54,441 bases of DNA from a virus. The translations under genes and the position numbers were made by a program. The stretch covers positions 1 to 54,441 of IMG/VR virus record IMGVR_UViG_3300006793_000039. One strand, written 5' to 3'. How positions within the stretch are numbered: position 1 is the first letter of the stretch; every line of letters starts with the position of its first letter. Below the pieces are notes generated by a model that saw nothing but the letters and a program-made list of their open reading frames with translations, ran no database searches and was not told the origin of the DNA. Below are positions 42,382 through 50,026 of this stretch, one piece after another.

Positions 42382-42775
42382 AGATATGATGGACCCTAAA
42401 TTATGGTTCAAAAGCGAAAAGGATAGACGTATTGCTATTGCTAATAGAGATTTAACTGGCGGCGAGTTAGAAAAAGAACTTGCTACTATTGAAGATAAGC
42501 CTTATGTAAACGTATTGCAAATGGATGTTGATCCAATAAATCCTAAAAAAGGCTTTGTTGAACTTGACTTTAACGAGCAATTTGTTACAATGTTACAGAC
42601 AAACGGTTACAGTGGCAAAAGCGATGACGACATTGTAAATGCATGGTTTAACGATTTGTGCAGAACTATACTGCAACAAGAAATGGCTGACATGGACTTT
42701 GGTATGCAGGATATGGCACCTAACAGTAATGATGTCATAACAGTAACAGACGAAGACAAAGAAGCGAAGGAATAA
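42362..42775 (+). CDS. Hypothetical protein upstream of RNase H
   Basis: 137 acidic residues, no recognised domain. AAAGGAG lies 9 nt before ATG. Abuts the RNase H-like gene (1-nt overlap), and this pairing suggests a replication-related role, by inference only. Confidence 0.65.
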   Translation: MAKMKFKDMMDPKLWFKSEKDRRIAIANRDLTGGELEKELATIEDKPYVNVLQMDVDPINPKKGFVELDFNEQFVTMLQTNGYSGKSDDDIVNAWFNDLCRTILQQEMADMDFGMQDMAPNSNDVITVTDEDKEAKE

Positions 42776-43767
42776 TGAAATACATTTTAGTTGACACACT
42801 TAACATGTTCTTTAGAGCAAAACATGTGACTGCTCGTACTAGCGATATTGATATGAAAGTTGGTATGGCAATGCACATCATGTTTAATAGTGTAAAGAAA
42901 GTGTGGAGAGAGTTTGATGGTGATCATGTAATATTCTGTTTAGAAGGACGTTCATGGCGTAAAGACTTTTACGAACCTTACAAGAAGAATAGAAAGGTCA
43001 CAATGGATCAAAGGTCTCCTAGTCAACAAGAAGAAGATGAAATATTTTTTGAAGCATACGATCACTTTGTTGATTACTTAAAGACTAAGACTAATTGTAC
43101 TGTATTACATCAACCACAATCTGAAGCAGATGATTTAATTGCTATGTGGACACAAGAACACCCAAATGACGAACACGTTATTGTTAGCACAGACAGTGTC
43201 TTTTATCAACTTATAAGCAATAACATCAGTCAGTATAATGGTGTAACAGACCAAATAGTAAAGATAGATGGCATATACGAAGCAAAGACTATGAAACGTG
43301 CTATTGATAAAAAGACACAAGAGCCTAAAGCAGTACCAGACCCTAAATGGTTACTGTTTGAAAAGTGTGTAAGAGGTGATACATCAGATAACATCTTCTC
43401 TGCTTTTCCAGGTGCTAGAAAGAAAGGCAGTAAAAACAAAACAGGTATGCTAGAAGCCTATGCTGATATGGAACGTGGAGGCTTTGACTACAATAACTTT
43501 ATGTTACAACGTTGGGTAGATCACAATGAGCAAGAGCACAGAGTAATAGATGACTTTGAACGTAATAAAATACTTATTGATCTTACACAACAACCAGATG
43601 AAATTAAAACTGCTATTAGAGAAGTATTTAACGAATCATCTAACAAAGACAAAGTGCAAAATGTAGGAATACATTTTATGAAATTCTGTAACAAGTGGAA
43701 TATGCCTAAACTTACAGATGCCGCAACAGAATTTGGAGAAATACTTAACGCATGTCAGAAACAATAA
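42775..43767 (+). CDS. rnh: 5'-3' exonuclease, T4 RNase H-like (FEN family)
   Basis: 330 residues (T4 RNase H 305). PIN-like nuclease. Acidic residues appear in ILVDTLNMFFRA (N-terminal Asp), FCLEGRSWRKDF, SEADDLIAM (Asp pair) and STDSVFYQL, with RGDTSDNI near residue 201. T4 RNase H removes RNA primers on the lagging strand. The family is usually metal-dependent. It overlaps the next small gene by 16 nt. Confidence 0.88.
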   Translation: MKYILVDTLNMFFRAKHVTARTSDIDMKVGMAMHIMFNSVKKVWREFDGDHVIFCLEGRSWRKDFYEPYKKNRKVTMDQRSPSQQEEDEIFFEAYDHFVDYLKTKTNCTVLHQPQSEADDLIAMWTQEHPNDEHVIVSTDSVFYQLISNNISQYNGVTDQIVKIDGIYEAKTMKRAIDKKTQEPKAVPDPKWLLFEKCVRGDTSDNIFSAFPGARKKGSKNKTGMLEAYADMERGGFDYNNFMLQRWVDHNEQEHRVIDDFERNKILIDLTQQPDEIKTAIREVFNESSNKDKVQNVGIHFMKFCNKWNMPKLTDAATEFGEILNACQKQ

Positions 43768-43931
43768 GAAAAATATGGGATGCCATTAAGTATGGTCCAG
43801 AGGAAACGTTGGTTACATTTGAATCACCTGATAAAGGTAAAACAGTATTTCAATGTACATCAACAACAAATAAAAGAACAGGACAAATAACAAGACAACG
43901 AGAGTTGATTAAGGAGAATAATGATGAGTAA
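43752..43931 (+). CDS. Small hypothetical protein (59 residues)
   Basis: ATG 43752 lies inside the end of the RNase H gene in another frame, and TAA overlaps the next start. 59 basic residues with Thr/Gln/Arg-rich C-terminal part. No family recognised. It fills the only gap in this operon, supporting it as real. Confidence 0.55.
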   Translation: MSETIRKIWDAIKYGPEETLVTFESPDKGKTVFQCTSTTNKRTGQITRQRELIKENNDE

Positions 43932-44445
43932 AAAAGCAACAATTAAGAAGGTTGATGATGCAAGTTGGCTAGTAATAGATCAACATCGTGGGAACGTAGG
44001 TGTCTTATATCAAAATGTCCAAGGTGATTATGAATACTTGGCAAGTGATATTAAGGAAAAATTTAAAAGCGATCGAGCAGTAGAAAAGTACTTTGGTGCT
44101 AGAGTATTCCAGCAACAAACTGTTGAAAGTGCAATACAACCAGATAAAATGTTTATTGCAGGATTTGAAATACCTTTTCCATCACCTGAACTTATTACAC
44201 CTGACCACCCTGAGTACACAAAAGATGTACCACTATTCAGTAAAACTGCAAACAGCGATGTATTGTATGCGGCAGGTTGGTATGCTATTAACTTTGAGAA
44301 AGGTTGGAAACATGGTTACTGTCCTAAAGCAAGTACACTATTCCAATATGGCTACGAAGGCCCTTTTAAAACCAAGGATGAATTAAGATTCAGACTTAAA
44401 GAACTTAATAAGATCAAAAGAAATGAAATTAAAAACTCTGATTGA
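43924..44445 (+). CDS. Conserved hypothetical protein
   Basis: 173 residues from the second of two adjacent ATGs (43921/43924), 7 nt after AAGGAG. LFSKTANSDVLYAAGWYAINF and KHGYCPKASTLFQYGYEGPFKT look like a conserved domain of marine T4-like phages, unnamed. Overlaps both neighbours. Confidence 0.65.
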   Translation: MSKKATIKKVDDASWLVIDQHRGNVGVLYQNVQGDYEYLASDIKEKFKSDRAVEKYFGARVFQQQTVESAIQPDKMFIAGFEIPFPSPELITPDHPEYTKDVPLFSKTANSDVLYAAGWYAINFEKGWKHGYCPKASTLFQYGYEGPFKTKDELRFRLKELNKIKRNEIKNSD

Positions 44446-44593
44446 GAATCTTAAATACTATAAGTCTATCGGAAGTTCTGAAGTAACATTGGACATTAAC
44501 GATTTACTTGAAGCATTACAAGACGTATCAAAAGTCGATGAGATAAAACCAAAGAAAAGCCTAACGTTGAATGCCGATGGCGGCAAGTTCTAG
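44423..44593 (+). CDS. Small hypothetical protein (56 residues)
   Basis: A short frame from ATG 44423 (overlapping the previous gene) to TAG 44593, overlapping the next by 23 nt. Two helices with alternating Lys and Leu. It fills an otherwise empty 125-nt stretch between neighbours. No family recognised. Confidence 0.55.
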   Translation: MKLKTLIENLKYYKSIGSSEVTLDINDLLEALQDVSKVDEIKPKKSLTLNADGGKF

Positions 44594-44867
44594 TTTTTTA
44601 ACAAGGCAACATGGTTTCGTGAGTTTTAACAAAGGTACATACAACGCCAAATATAAATACAATTACAAAATGCCTAGTTATGGTATTAATCATCATTACT
44701 TAAAATGGTGCGAAGATAATATAACAAATGGATTTGGTTGGTGGTTTAAAAGAACTGAGCCTTATATTACCGAACCACACAAAGACGATAGGGCATTTGT
44801 AAGTTTTAAAACAAAAGAAGACCATGCTAAATTTACTTGGTATATGTTAAAGCAAAATGAAAATTGA
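44571..44867 (+). CDS. Hypothetical protein, aromatic-rich
   Basis: 98 residues, rich in Lys, Tyr, Trp, Phe (KYKYNYKMPSYGINHHYLKW); C-terminal DRAFVSFKTKEDHAKFTWYML. A start at ATG 44577 is possible. Overlaps the glutaredoxin gene by 11 nt. Function unknown. Confidence 0.6.
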   Translation: MPMAASSSFLTRQHGFVSFNKGTYNAKYKYNYKMPSYGINHHYLKWCEDNITNGFGWWFKRTEPYITEPHKDDRAFVSFKTKEDHAKFTWYMLKQNEN

Positions 44868-45087
44868 AATATATACAAAAACTACATGTCCTTATAGCAC
44901 TATGGCAAAACAAGTGTTAGATCTTAATGGATATGAATTCACAGAAACAGTATTAGATGATGACGATAAACGCACACAATTCTACGAAAGTTGCGGAGAT
45001 AACGTTAATACTGTACCACAAATATTCGTAGATGGAGAAAGAATAGGAGGTTTTCAACATCTTCTTAGGTCAAAACTAATTAATTAA
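44857..45087 (+). CDS. Glutaredoxin (CPYS active site)
   Basis: 76 residues: thioredoxin fold with TTCPYS (C11) near the N-terminus, TVPQIFVDGERIGGF with cis-Pro and glutathione-site Gly-Gly. The second active-site cysteine is Ser, so it is a monothiol-type CPYS form; such glutaredoxins can bind Fe-S clusters or deglutathionylate. No ribonucleotide reductase is in the window. A SufE-like gene is at 4409, which makes a link to Fe-S supply attractive. Confidence 0.87.
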   Translation: MKIEIYTKTTCPYSTMAKQVLDLNGYEFTETVLDDDDKRTQFYESCGDNVNTVPQIFVDGERIGGFQHLLRSKLIN

Positions 45088-45109
45088 AGTATGTTTTAAC
45101 TGTATTTTA

Positions 45110-45117
45110 GATAAATA
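45110..45117 (+). promoter_or_regulatory. T4-like late promoter
   Basis: GATAAATA 18 nt before ATG 45136; AGGAGA supplies the ribosome site. Confidence 0.7.
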
Positions 45118-45135
45118 AAAGTACAGGAGACATAC

Positions 45136-45450
45136 ATGAGTAGACCAAAACCAACAGTAATTTTAGAGCATCACGATACTACAAATTATAAAACAGAGCA
45201 GGTACTAGCGGCTGGAAACGTTTTTAGTGTGTTCTTTCAAGGTTCGCCAATTAATCTAAGAACTATGCATTCTTACTTAGATTATCCTGGACCAAAGTAT
45301 AAGAAAACTAGTTTTTCTAATCCTGGACATGCATTTAACTTAGCAGAGCGGCTAAACAAACAATTTAACACAGAAGAATTTTGTGTAGTTAAATTAGAAA
45401 GTGGGCCTGTTGTAAGTGAAGATGAAGTCAAAAATGGCAATTCAAAATAG
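45136..45450 (+). CDS. Late hypothetical protein
   Basis: 104 residues, no named domain. Pattern VFSVFFQGSPINLRTMH and FSNPGHAFNLAERLN looks domain-like. Controlled by a late promoter, so possibly virion or maturation-related. Ends inside the next gene's start. Confidence 0.65.
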   Translation: MSRPKPTVILEHHDTTNYKTEQVLAAGNVFSVFFQGSPINLRTMHSYLDYPGPKYKKTSFSNPGHAFNLAERLNKQFNTEEFCVVKLESGPVVSEDEVKNGNSK

Positions 45451-45838
45451 TTTACAATATAAAATAGTAGATAAAATCAAACAAGAATTAGATATTAGTC
45501 AGTATTCTGTACTTGACATTATGCCTTTGTTTTTTAAAAATCACAGGATTAGAGGTAACAAGGTTATAGGAGTTAGACTCACCAAGTACGGTTTAACACT
45601 TATGGAAAAGAGTTTTACTTGCTATAATTTTAAACTAGATAACTTTAAATTATCAAACAAAGCAGTAGTTAAACTAGATCAAACTATGCAATGGCCTTAC
45701 TTTGTAGACAATAAAAAGTTAGTGCTATTCAGCGAAAAGGATTCTGTTATACTTAAACTGAAAGGTCAGAACTTGGAGAAATGGTTACAAGGTCTCCGCA
45801 AACCAAAAAATCCTACCAAAGACGATCTCTCTGAGTAA
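45422..45838 (+). CDS. Hypothetical protein
   Basis: 138 residues from ATG 45422 (ATG 45434 also possible), in the same late transcript as 45136. Basic, mixed alpha/beta (GLTLMEKSFTCYNFKLDNFKLS). Ends with a charged tail. No family recognised. Confidence 0.6.
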   Translation: MKSKMAIQNSLQYKIVDKIKQELDISQYSVLDIMPLFFKNHRIRGNKVIGVRLTKYGLTLMEKSFTCYNFKLDNFKLSNKAVVKLDQTMQWPYFVDNKKLVLFSEKDSVILKLKGQNLEKWLQGLRKPKNPTKDDLSE

Positions 45839-45888
45839 ATATTAATGTACATTAACGTACATACACACTGACACACAAGGAGAAAATT

Positions 45889-46101
45889 ATGTCACAAGGA
45901 AAAAGTGGGTTCGAACTACGAACCGATATCTTAGGAATGGCAATGGGCATGTTAGAAAATAACAGAGACCAGGAAGTACATTCATTTTACAGTATCCCAG
46001 AAGATCACAGAGAAGGTAAATCAGCACCGGTTATCTGGATCTCTCCGGAGGAAGTAATCAATACAGCCAAAGAACTTTACGCATTCGTTAACGAAAAGTA
46101 A
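45889..46101 (+). CDS. Small hypothetical protein
   Basis: 70 residues, with a pattern (GFELRTDILGMAMGMLENNRDQ, WISPEEVINTAKELYAFV) common to small unnamed proteins of marine T4-like phages. AAGGAG precedes ATG 45889. A bidirectional terminator ends it. Confidence 0.68.
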   Translation: MSQGKSGFELRTDILGMAMGMLENNRDQEVHSFYSIPEDHREGKSAPVIWISPEEVINTAKELYAFVNEK

Positions 46102-46118
46102 GTATTTAGGTACTGTAT

Positions 46119-46145
46119 AAAAAAAGGGTCCTAGGACCCTTTTTT
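46119..46145. terminator. Symmetric bidirectional terminator
   Basis: A palindrome built around GGGTCCTAGGACCC is flanked by seven A on the left and six T on the right, so it terminates on both strands. It separates the rightward gene ending at 46101 from a leftward small gene starting at 46282. Confidence 0.9.
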
Positions 46146-46156
46146 AGTGGTTGTGT

Positions 46157-46282
46157 CTACGATGCAATTATATCTTGCACGTTTTCCATACGACCTGATT
46201 TCATCAGTGTATCTAATTTTTTCCAAGTGACCAATGCGAAACGATGAGTTGCACTGGCTACTATTCCTAAGGACTTCGCCAT
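46157..46282 (-). CDS. Small minus-strand protein (41 residues)
   Basis: ATG on the minus strand at 46282 with AGGAGA 5-6 nt upstream, stop TAG at 46157. 41 residues, basic and helical, no Cys, a Met-rich middle. It is preceded on the same strand by a late promoter (46395-46402) and followed by the bidirectional terminator, so the transcription unit is complete. No family recognised. Too short for common ORF cut-offs. Confidence 0.68.
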   Translation of the reverse strand: MAKSLGIVASATHRFALVTWKKLDTLMKSGRMENVQDIIAS

Positions 46283-46350
46283 GTTATTCTCCTGTGATAT
46301 TCTAACATAACTGCTAGTAGGTTTGCAGTAACTTCATCCCTATTGGGCTC

Positions 46351-46391
46351 TGTTACAGAATACCAAACTCTATGTTACAATTATGTTACAA
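46351..46391 (-). repeat. Repeated TGTAACA words in minus-strand leader
   Basis: Three TGTTACA copies (46351, 46373 and 46384 on the plus strand), two inside an 11-nt-spaced direct repeat TATGTTACAA. They sit in the untranslated leader of the 41-residue gene. A possible protein-binding site. Confidence 0.35.
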
Positions 46392-46394
46392 AAG

Positions 46395-46402
46395 TATTTA
46401 TC
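46395..46402 (-). promoter_or_regulatory. T4-like late promoter, minus strand
   Basis: TATTTATC on plus, GATAAATA on minus. It points at the 41-residue minus-strand gene, about 113 nt away. Confidence 0.6.
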
Positions 46403-46440
46403 ATTTGTACGAAAATCATACAATTTTTACTGAAAATAGG

Positions 46441-46469
46441 TTGACCAGTACCCCAAAATTTAGTATAAT
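46441..46469 (+). promoter_or_regulatory. Sigma70-type promoter with GTAGGAG leader
   Basis: TTGACC 46441-46446, a 17-nt spacer and TTTAG-TATAAT (TATAAT 46464-46469). GTAGGAG lies before ATG 46503. The rest of 46283-46440 holds only the late promoter and the repeats above. Confidence 0.9.
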
Positions 46470-46502
46470 ATATGCATAATTTGTAAAAAGGTAGGAGTTT
46501 TT

Positions 46503-46973
46503 ATGTACAAAGTATTTCAAATCAAGTTAAGTGACGAAGTTACAGATTTCGTTAATTCTAACGACAGAGGACACACAGGTGCCGCTGAAAAATATCCTGA
46601 GTATAACGCACACATGGAAGTGATGCGAGGTGCTGAAGGTTTCAAGGGAGAAATGTTTAATCATTATACCCAAGTTTGTGAAGTTGCTCACTTTGAAGAC
46701 AGCAACTTAGAAGAAGTATTCAAAATTTTGAATGGTTACTACTATGATGACGACACTGGTTTAGATCAGTGGTTCGACACATTCGTAAGTGGTTTCAAAA
46801 TGAAGACGTTCACTAGGAAAGATGGTGAGGTTGTTACATATCGTGACATGCATTCTCTTTCAGTTGGCGACATTGTATTTGATTCAGTTGATGATTCATA
46901 TCACATTGTTGATAGTTGGGGTTTTAAGGACATCACTTCTGATGTTCTTTCAGGAGTTCAACAAGTAGCATAA
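46503..46973 (+). CDS. Hypothetical protein
   Basis: 156 residues, no recognised domain. Acidic and aromatic, with a ferredoxin-like-looking first half (YKVFQIKLSDEVTDFV) and a beta C-terminal part (SVGDIVFDSVDDSYHIV). Strong promoter and ribosome site suggest abundant early expression. Confidence 0.72.
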   Translation: MYKVFQIKLSDEVTDFVNSNDRGHTGAAEKYPEYNAHMEVMRGAEGFKGEMFNHYTQVCEVAHFEDSNLEEVFKILNGYYYDDDTGLDQWFDTFVSGFKMKTFTRKDGEVVTYRDMHSLSVGDIVFDSVDDSYHIVDSWGFKDITSDVLSGVQQVA

Positions 46974-47188
46974 TGGAATACGTCGAATCTTTGGATTATA
47001 AAATCCGTTACTTAGATAAATTTAGTGCTAGGGCAGGTAAACATAATTGGATATCTGACCCTAAAACTTATTCTGATAGTGACGTTTTCCTTAGGTTAGA
47101 TGAGTTACAAGCATTAGGCTACTTGGTTGAATTAACTTTTAATTTAAAAAATAAGAAAGAAAAGGTTGACCTAGGTCAGGTTTTTTAG
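46973..47188 (+). CDS. Small hypothetical protein
   Basis: 71 residues. Overlaps the previous gene by 1 nt; its 3' end contains the -35 and start of the -10 of the next promoter. No family recognised. Confidence 0.65.
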   Translation: MEYVESLDYKIRYLDKFSARAGKHNWISDPKTYSDSDVFLRLDELQALGYLVELTFNLKNKKEKVDLGQVF

Positions 47189-47193
47189 TATAA
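47165..47193 (+). promoter_or_regulatory. Sigma70-type promoter with GTAGGAG leader
   Basis: TTGACC 47165-47170, a 17-nt spacer and TTTAG-TATAAT (TATAAT 47188-47193). GTAGGAG precedes ATG 47230. Confidence 0.9.
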
Positions 47194-47229
47194 TATATAC
47201 ATATTAAATAATTTCGTAGGAGTAATTAT

Positions 47230-48309
47230 ATGTCAGATAACATTCGAACAGTAAAACTAAGCAGGGCAAAGAACCACATCAAACGTGCTTTCTCTAAAAA
47301 ACGTCCTGTATTCATTTGGGGTCCTCCAGGAGTTGGTAAGTCCGACGTACTGGCTCAGATCGCTGAAGAAGGTAACAACCTTTTAATTGATTTGAGAATG
47401 GCTTTGCTAGACCCAACAGATATCAAAGGGTATCCTTACAGAGATGAGGACACTAACAAAATGATGTGGGCGGCACCTGCCGAACTACCATCAGAAGAAC
47501 TTGCTAGTCAGTATGAAACTGTCTTCTTGTTCTTAGACGAACTTAACTCTGCACCTCCAAGTGTGCAGGCAACTGCTTACCAGTTGATCCTTAACCGTAG
47601 GGTTGGACAATATGTATTACCAGATAACGTGGTAATTGCGGCGGCTGGTAATAGAGACACTGATAAAGGTGTTACTTACAGGATGCCAAGTCCTTTAGCA
47701 AACAGATTCCTTCACTTAGAAGTTGAAGTTAATCATGACGATTGGCAGTCTTGGGCAGTTGATAATGACATCAACCCAGATGTTGTTGGTTACTTGGCTT
47801 TTGCTAAACAAGACCTTTTTGACTTTGATCCAAAGAGTTCAAGCAGGAGTTTTGCTACTCCTAGGTCTTGGGCATTCGTTAGCCAAATGCTAGAAGACAG
47901 TGACATGACTCATGAAGAGGAAATGGACATTGTAACTGGTTTGGTTGGTGAAGGTATGGCAATCAAGTTTATGAACCATAAGAAGAATGCTTCTAAACTT
48001 CCTAAGCCATCTGAAATCCTTTCAGGTAAGGTCAAGGAGTTGAAGAAACTTGAGATATCTTCTAAGTATGCTCTTACAGTTGGTATGAGTTATGAGTTGA
48101 AGAACATTCAAGACAATGGTGAAGAGAAAGAACTCACAGAGGCTTTCAATAACTTCATTAACTTCTTAATGGACAACTTCGAACCTGAGATGTGTGTATT
48201 AGGCTGTAAAATTGCATTGAGCGAGTATGACATTGATGTTGACTTTGCAGACGTAAAACGTATTGATGAGTGGGTTGATCGATACGGCAAATACATGAAC
48301 ATCGACTAG
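47230..48309 (+). CDS. MoxR-like AAA+ ATPase
   Basis: 359 residues. Walker A GPPGVGKS (31-38), Walker B FLFLDELN (99-106), and the MoxR pattern AAGNRDTDKGVTYRMPSPLANRF with sensor and arginine residues. MoxR ATPases work with VWA-domain proteins, remodelling or inserting metals or activating enzymes. The VWA/zincin partner is the next gene, each with its own strong early promoter. A structured 3' region and a terminator follow. Confidence 0.9.
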   Translation: MSDNIRTVKLSRAKNHIKRAFSKKRPVFIWGPPGVGKSDVLAQIAEEGNNLLIDLRMALLDPTDIKGYPYRDEDTNKMMWAAPAELPSEELASQYETVFLFLDELNSAPPSVQATAYQLILNRRVGQYVLPDNVVIAAAGNRDTDKGVTYRMPSPLANRFLHLEVEVNHDDWQSWAVDNDINPDVVGYLAFAKQDLFDFDPKSSSRSFATPRSWAFVSQMLEDSDMTHEEEMDIVTGLVGEGMAIKFMNHKKNASKLPKPSEILSGKVKELKKLEISSKYALTVGMSYELKNIQDNGEEKELTEAFNNFINFLMDNFEPEMCVLGCKIALSEYDIDVDFADVKRIDEWVDRYGKYMNID

Positions 48310-48310
48310 T

Positions 48311-48363
48311 TAGTCTCTGTGTCGCCAGTTACTCCTACAACCTACACTAAGCGGCACAGACTA
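48311..48363 (+). other. Long-range hairpin upstream of terminator
   Basis: TCTGTGTCGC (48316-48325) pairs with GCGGCACAGA (48351-48360), one U-G, extended by TAG/CTA after a bulge, with a loop of about 25 nt. Just before the terminator, so it will sit in the 3' untranslated RNA of the MoxR gene. It could be an mRNA 3' end, a small RNA or a protein site. Confidence 0.5.
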
Positions 48364-48364
48364 A

Positions 48365-48395
48365 GGGGGGATCTACAAGGTCCCCCCATCCTTTT
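48365..48395 (+). terminator. Intrinsic terminator after MoxR gene
   Basis: GGGGGGA and TCCCCCC form a 7-bp G-C-rich stem with a 9-nt loop, followed by ATCCTTTTT. Confidence 0.85.
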
Positions 48396-48410
48396 TATCC
48401 AAATAATAGG

Positions 48411-48439
48411 TTGACCTCCCAGGTAATTTTTAGTATAAT
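48411..48439 (+). promoter_or_regulatory. Sigma70-type promoter with GTAGGAG leader
   Basis: TTGACC 48411-48416, a 17-nt spacer and TTTAG-TATAAT (TATAAT 48434-48439). GTAGGAG precedes ATG 48468. Confidence 0.9.
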
Positions 48440-48467
48440 ATAAGTATAGTTTGTAGGAGAACACACA

Positions 48468-49694
48468 ATGAACAATTTAGCACAAAATACAGATCAAGCA
48501 GTAAAGGACAGATTAATTACTGCTAGAGTGCAACTGCTTCTTAAGAATGGTTTCTTTGGTAACTTAGCAACTAGGTTACAATTACAAGAAGCATCAAGTT
48601 GGTGCCCAACTGCCGCAACAGATGGCAGATACTTTTTTTATAATACTGAGTTTATCAATTCGTTAGATGATGACGAACTGATCTTTTTGATGGGCCACGA
48701 AGTTCTACATAATGTTTATGACCATATGGACAGACGTGGTAACAGAGATCCTCGTCTTTGGAACATAGCAAATGACTATGTTGTGAATATGGACTTAGTA
48801 GAAAACAACATTGGTAAGAGAATTACCAAAGTTAATATTTGTTTTGATTACAAATATCAGAACTGGATTTCAGATGAGATCTATGATGACTTGTATGAAA
48901 ATGCTGAGCATGTTACCCAAGAAACACTTGATATGCATTTGGACTATAGCGAGGAAGATGGCGATGGTCAAGGTGCACAAGGTAATGTAGATGGTGGTGA
49001 TAAGCAAGATGGCCCACCAGCATATTCTAAGGAAGAAAGACAGCAGATCAACGACGAAGTTAAAGAAGCAGTAATGAATGCGGCCAAAGGTGCTGGTAAT
49101 AAAGATCTTCCTAATGGTGTTAGGAAGATGATTAAAGATCTTACTAACCCTGAGTTAGACTGGAGAGAGTTACTTGCAACTAATATTCAAAGTGTTGTAA
49201 AGAATGATTTTACATTTATGAGACCTGCTAGAAAAGGTATTGCTGAAAGAGTATACTTACCAGGTATGGACTACGACACAGACTTAGATGTGTTCTGCTT
49301 TATTGATAGTTCCGGTTCTATGTCAGATGAAATGCTAAGAGACCTTCTAAGCGAAGTAAAAGGTTGCATGGAGCAATACACTAACTTTAAACTTAGACTT
49401 TGTTTCTTTGATACATCTACATACACAATTCATGAGTTTGATTCAACTAACGTTGATGACATTTATGACATTGAAATTGAAGGCGGTGGTGGTACTGAGT
49501 TTGATTGTATGTTTGATCGACTCAAAGAAGAAGACATTGTTCCGCAGAAGTTAATTGTATTCACAGATGGTTACCCATGGGGTAGTTGGGGTGACGAAGA
49601 CTACTGTGATACATTGTTTATTATTCATGGCTCTGGCTACGGTGGTAGAACTCCAGAAGCACCATATGGCGTATCAGTGAAGTATAAAGCATGA
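48468..49694 (+). CDS. Zincin-like/VWA protein (MoxR partner)
   Basis: 408 residues. GHEVLH (HExxH 77-81) near the N-terminus gives a metallopeptidase-like site, as in DUF2201-type proteins. A flexible Asp/Gly/Gln-rich linker lies around 165-195, and a C-terminal VWA-like domain carries the MIDAS motif DSSGSMS starting at D280. The pairing with the MoxR ATPase matches known MoxR-VWA modules. Substrate and role in infection are unknown. Confidence 0.82.
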   Translation: MNNLAQNTDQAVKDRLITARVQLLLKNGFFGNLATRLQLQEASSWCPTAATDGRYFFYNTEFINSLDDDELIFLMGHEVLHNVYDHMDRRGNRDPRLWNIANDYVVNMDLVENNIGKRITKVNICFDYKYQNWISDEIYDDLYENAEHVTQETLDMHLDYSEEDGDGQGAQGNVDGGDKQDGPPAYSKEERQQINDEVKEAVMNAAKGAGNKDLPNGVRKMIKDLTNPELDWRELLATNIQSVVKNDFTFMRPARKGIAERVYLPGMDYDTDLDVFCFIDSSGSMSDEMLRDLLSEVKGCMEQYTNFKLRLCFFDTSTYTIHEFDSTNVDDIYDIEIEGGGGTEFDCMFDRLKEEDIVPQKLIVFTDGYPWGSWGDEDYCDTLFIIHGSGYGGRTPEAPYGVSVKYKA

Positions 49695-50026
49695 AGATTC
49701 ACGTAAGTAAAAAATTAGGTGTAGGTGAACTAGAAGGTTTAAAAGGTACTCTAACCTATGAGAACCTAATGAAAAACAAAATTTGCATTTATTCTAATAC
49801 AATGGAAGACGACACTATATTTGATTTAGTGTCGCACTTCGATGAGCACGGGCAAGGTCTACTTCATATGTCTACACTTGGTAGTGATAACATATGGAGA
49901 ATTTACTTTGAGCATACAGGCGACATGCTCACATTCATAGAGTTAGCAAGAGCACCTAGTAAAAAACCAGATAATATAGGCAGTATTGAGTCAGTTGTAG
50001 TAAATACTACACATGACGCAGAATAA
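49691..50026 (+). CDS. Hypothetical protein
   Basis: 111 residues, alpha/beta pattern, no recognised domain. Overlaps the VWA gene by 4 nt and the amidinotransferase gene by 14 nt. Confidence 0.65.
   Translation: MKIHVSKKLGVGELEGLKGTLTYENLMKNKICIYSNTMEDDTIFDLVSHFDEHGQGLLHMSTLGSDNIWRIYFEHTGDMLTFIELARAPSKKPDNIGSIESVVVNTTHDAE

Noticed and set aside
46283-46440. Possible tRNA or structured RNA gene
   Set aside because: No cloverleaf could be drawn; only short repeats and a late promoter are visible.
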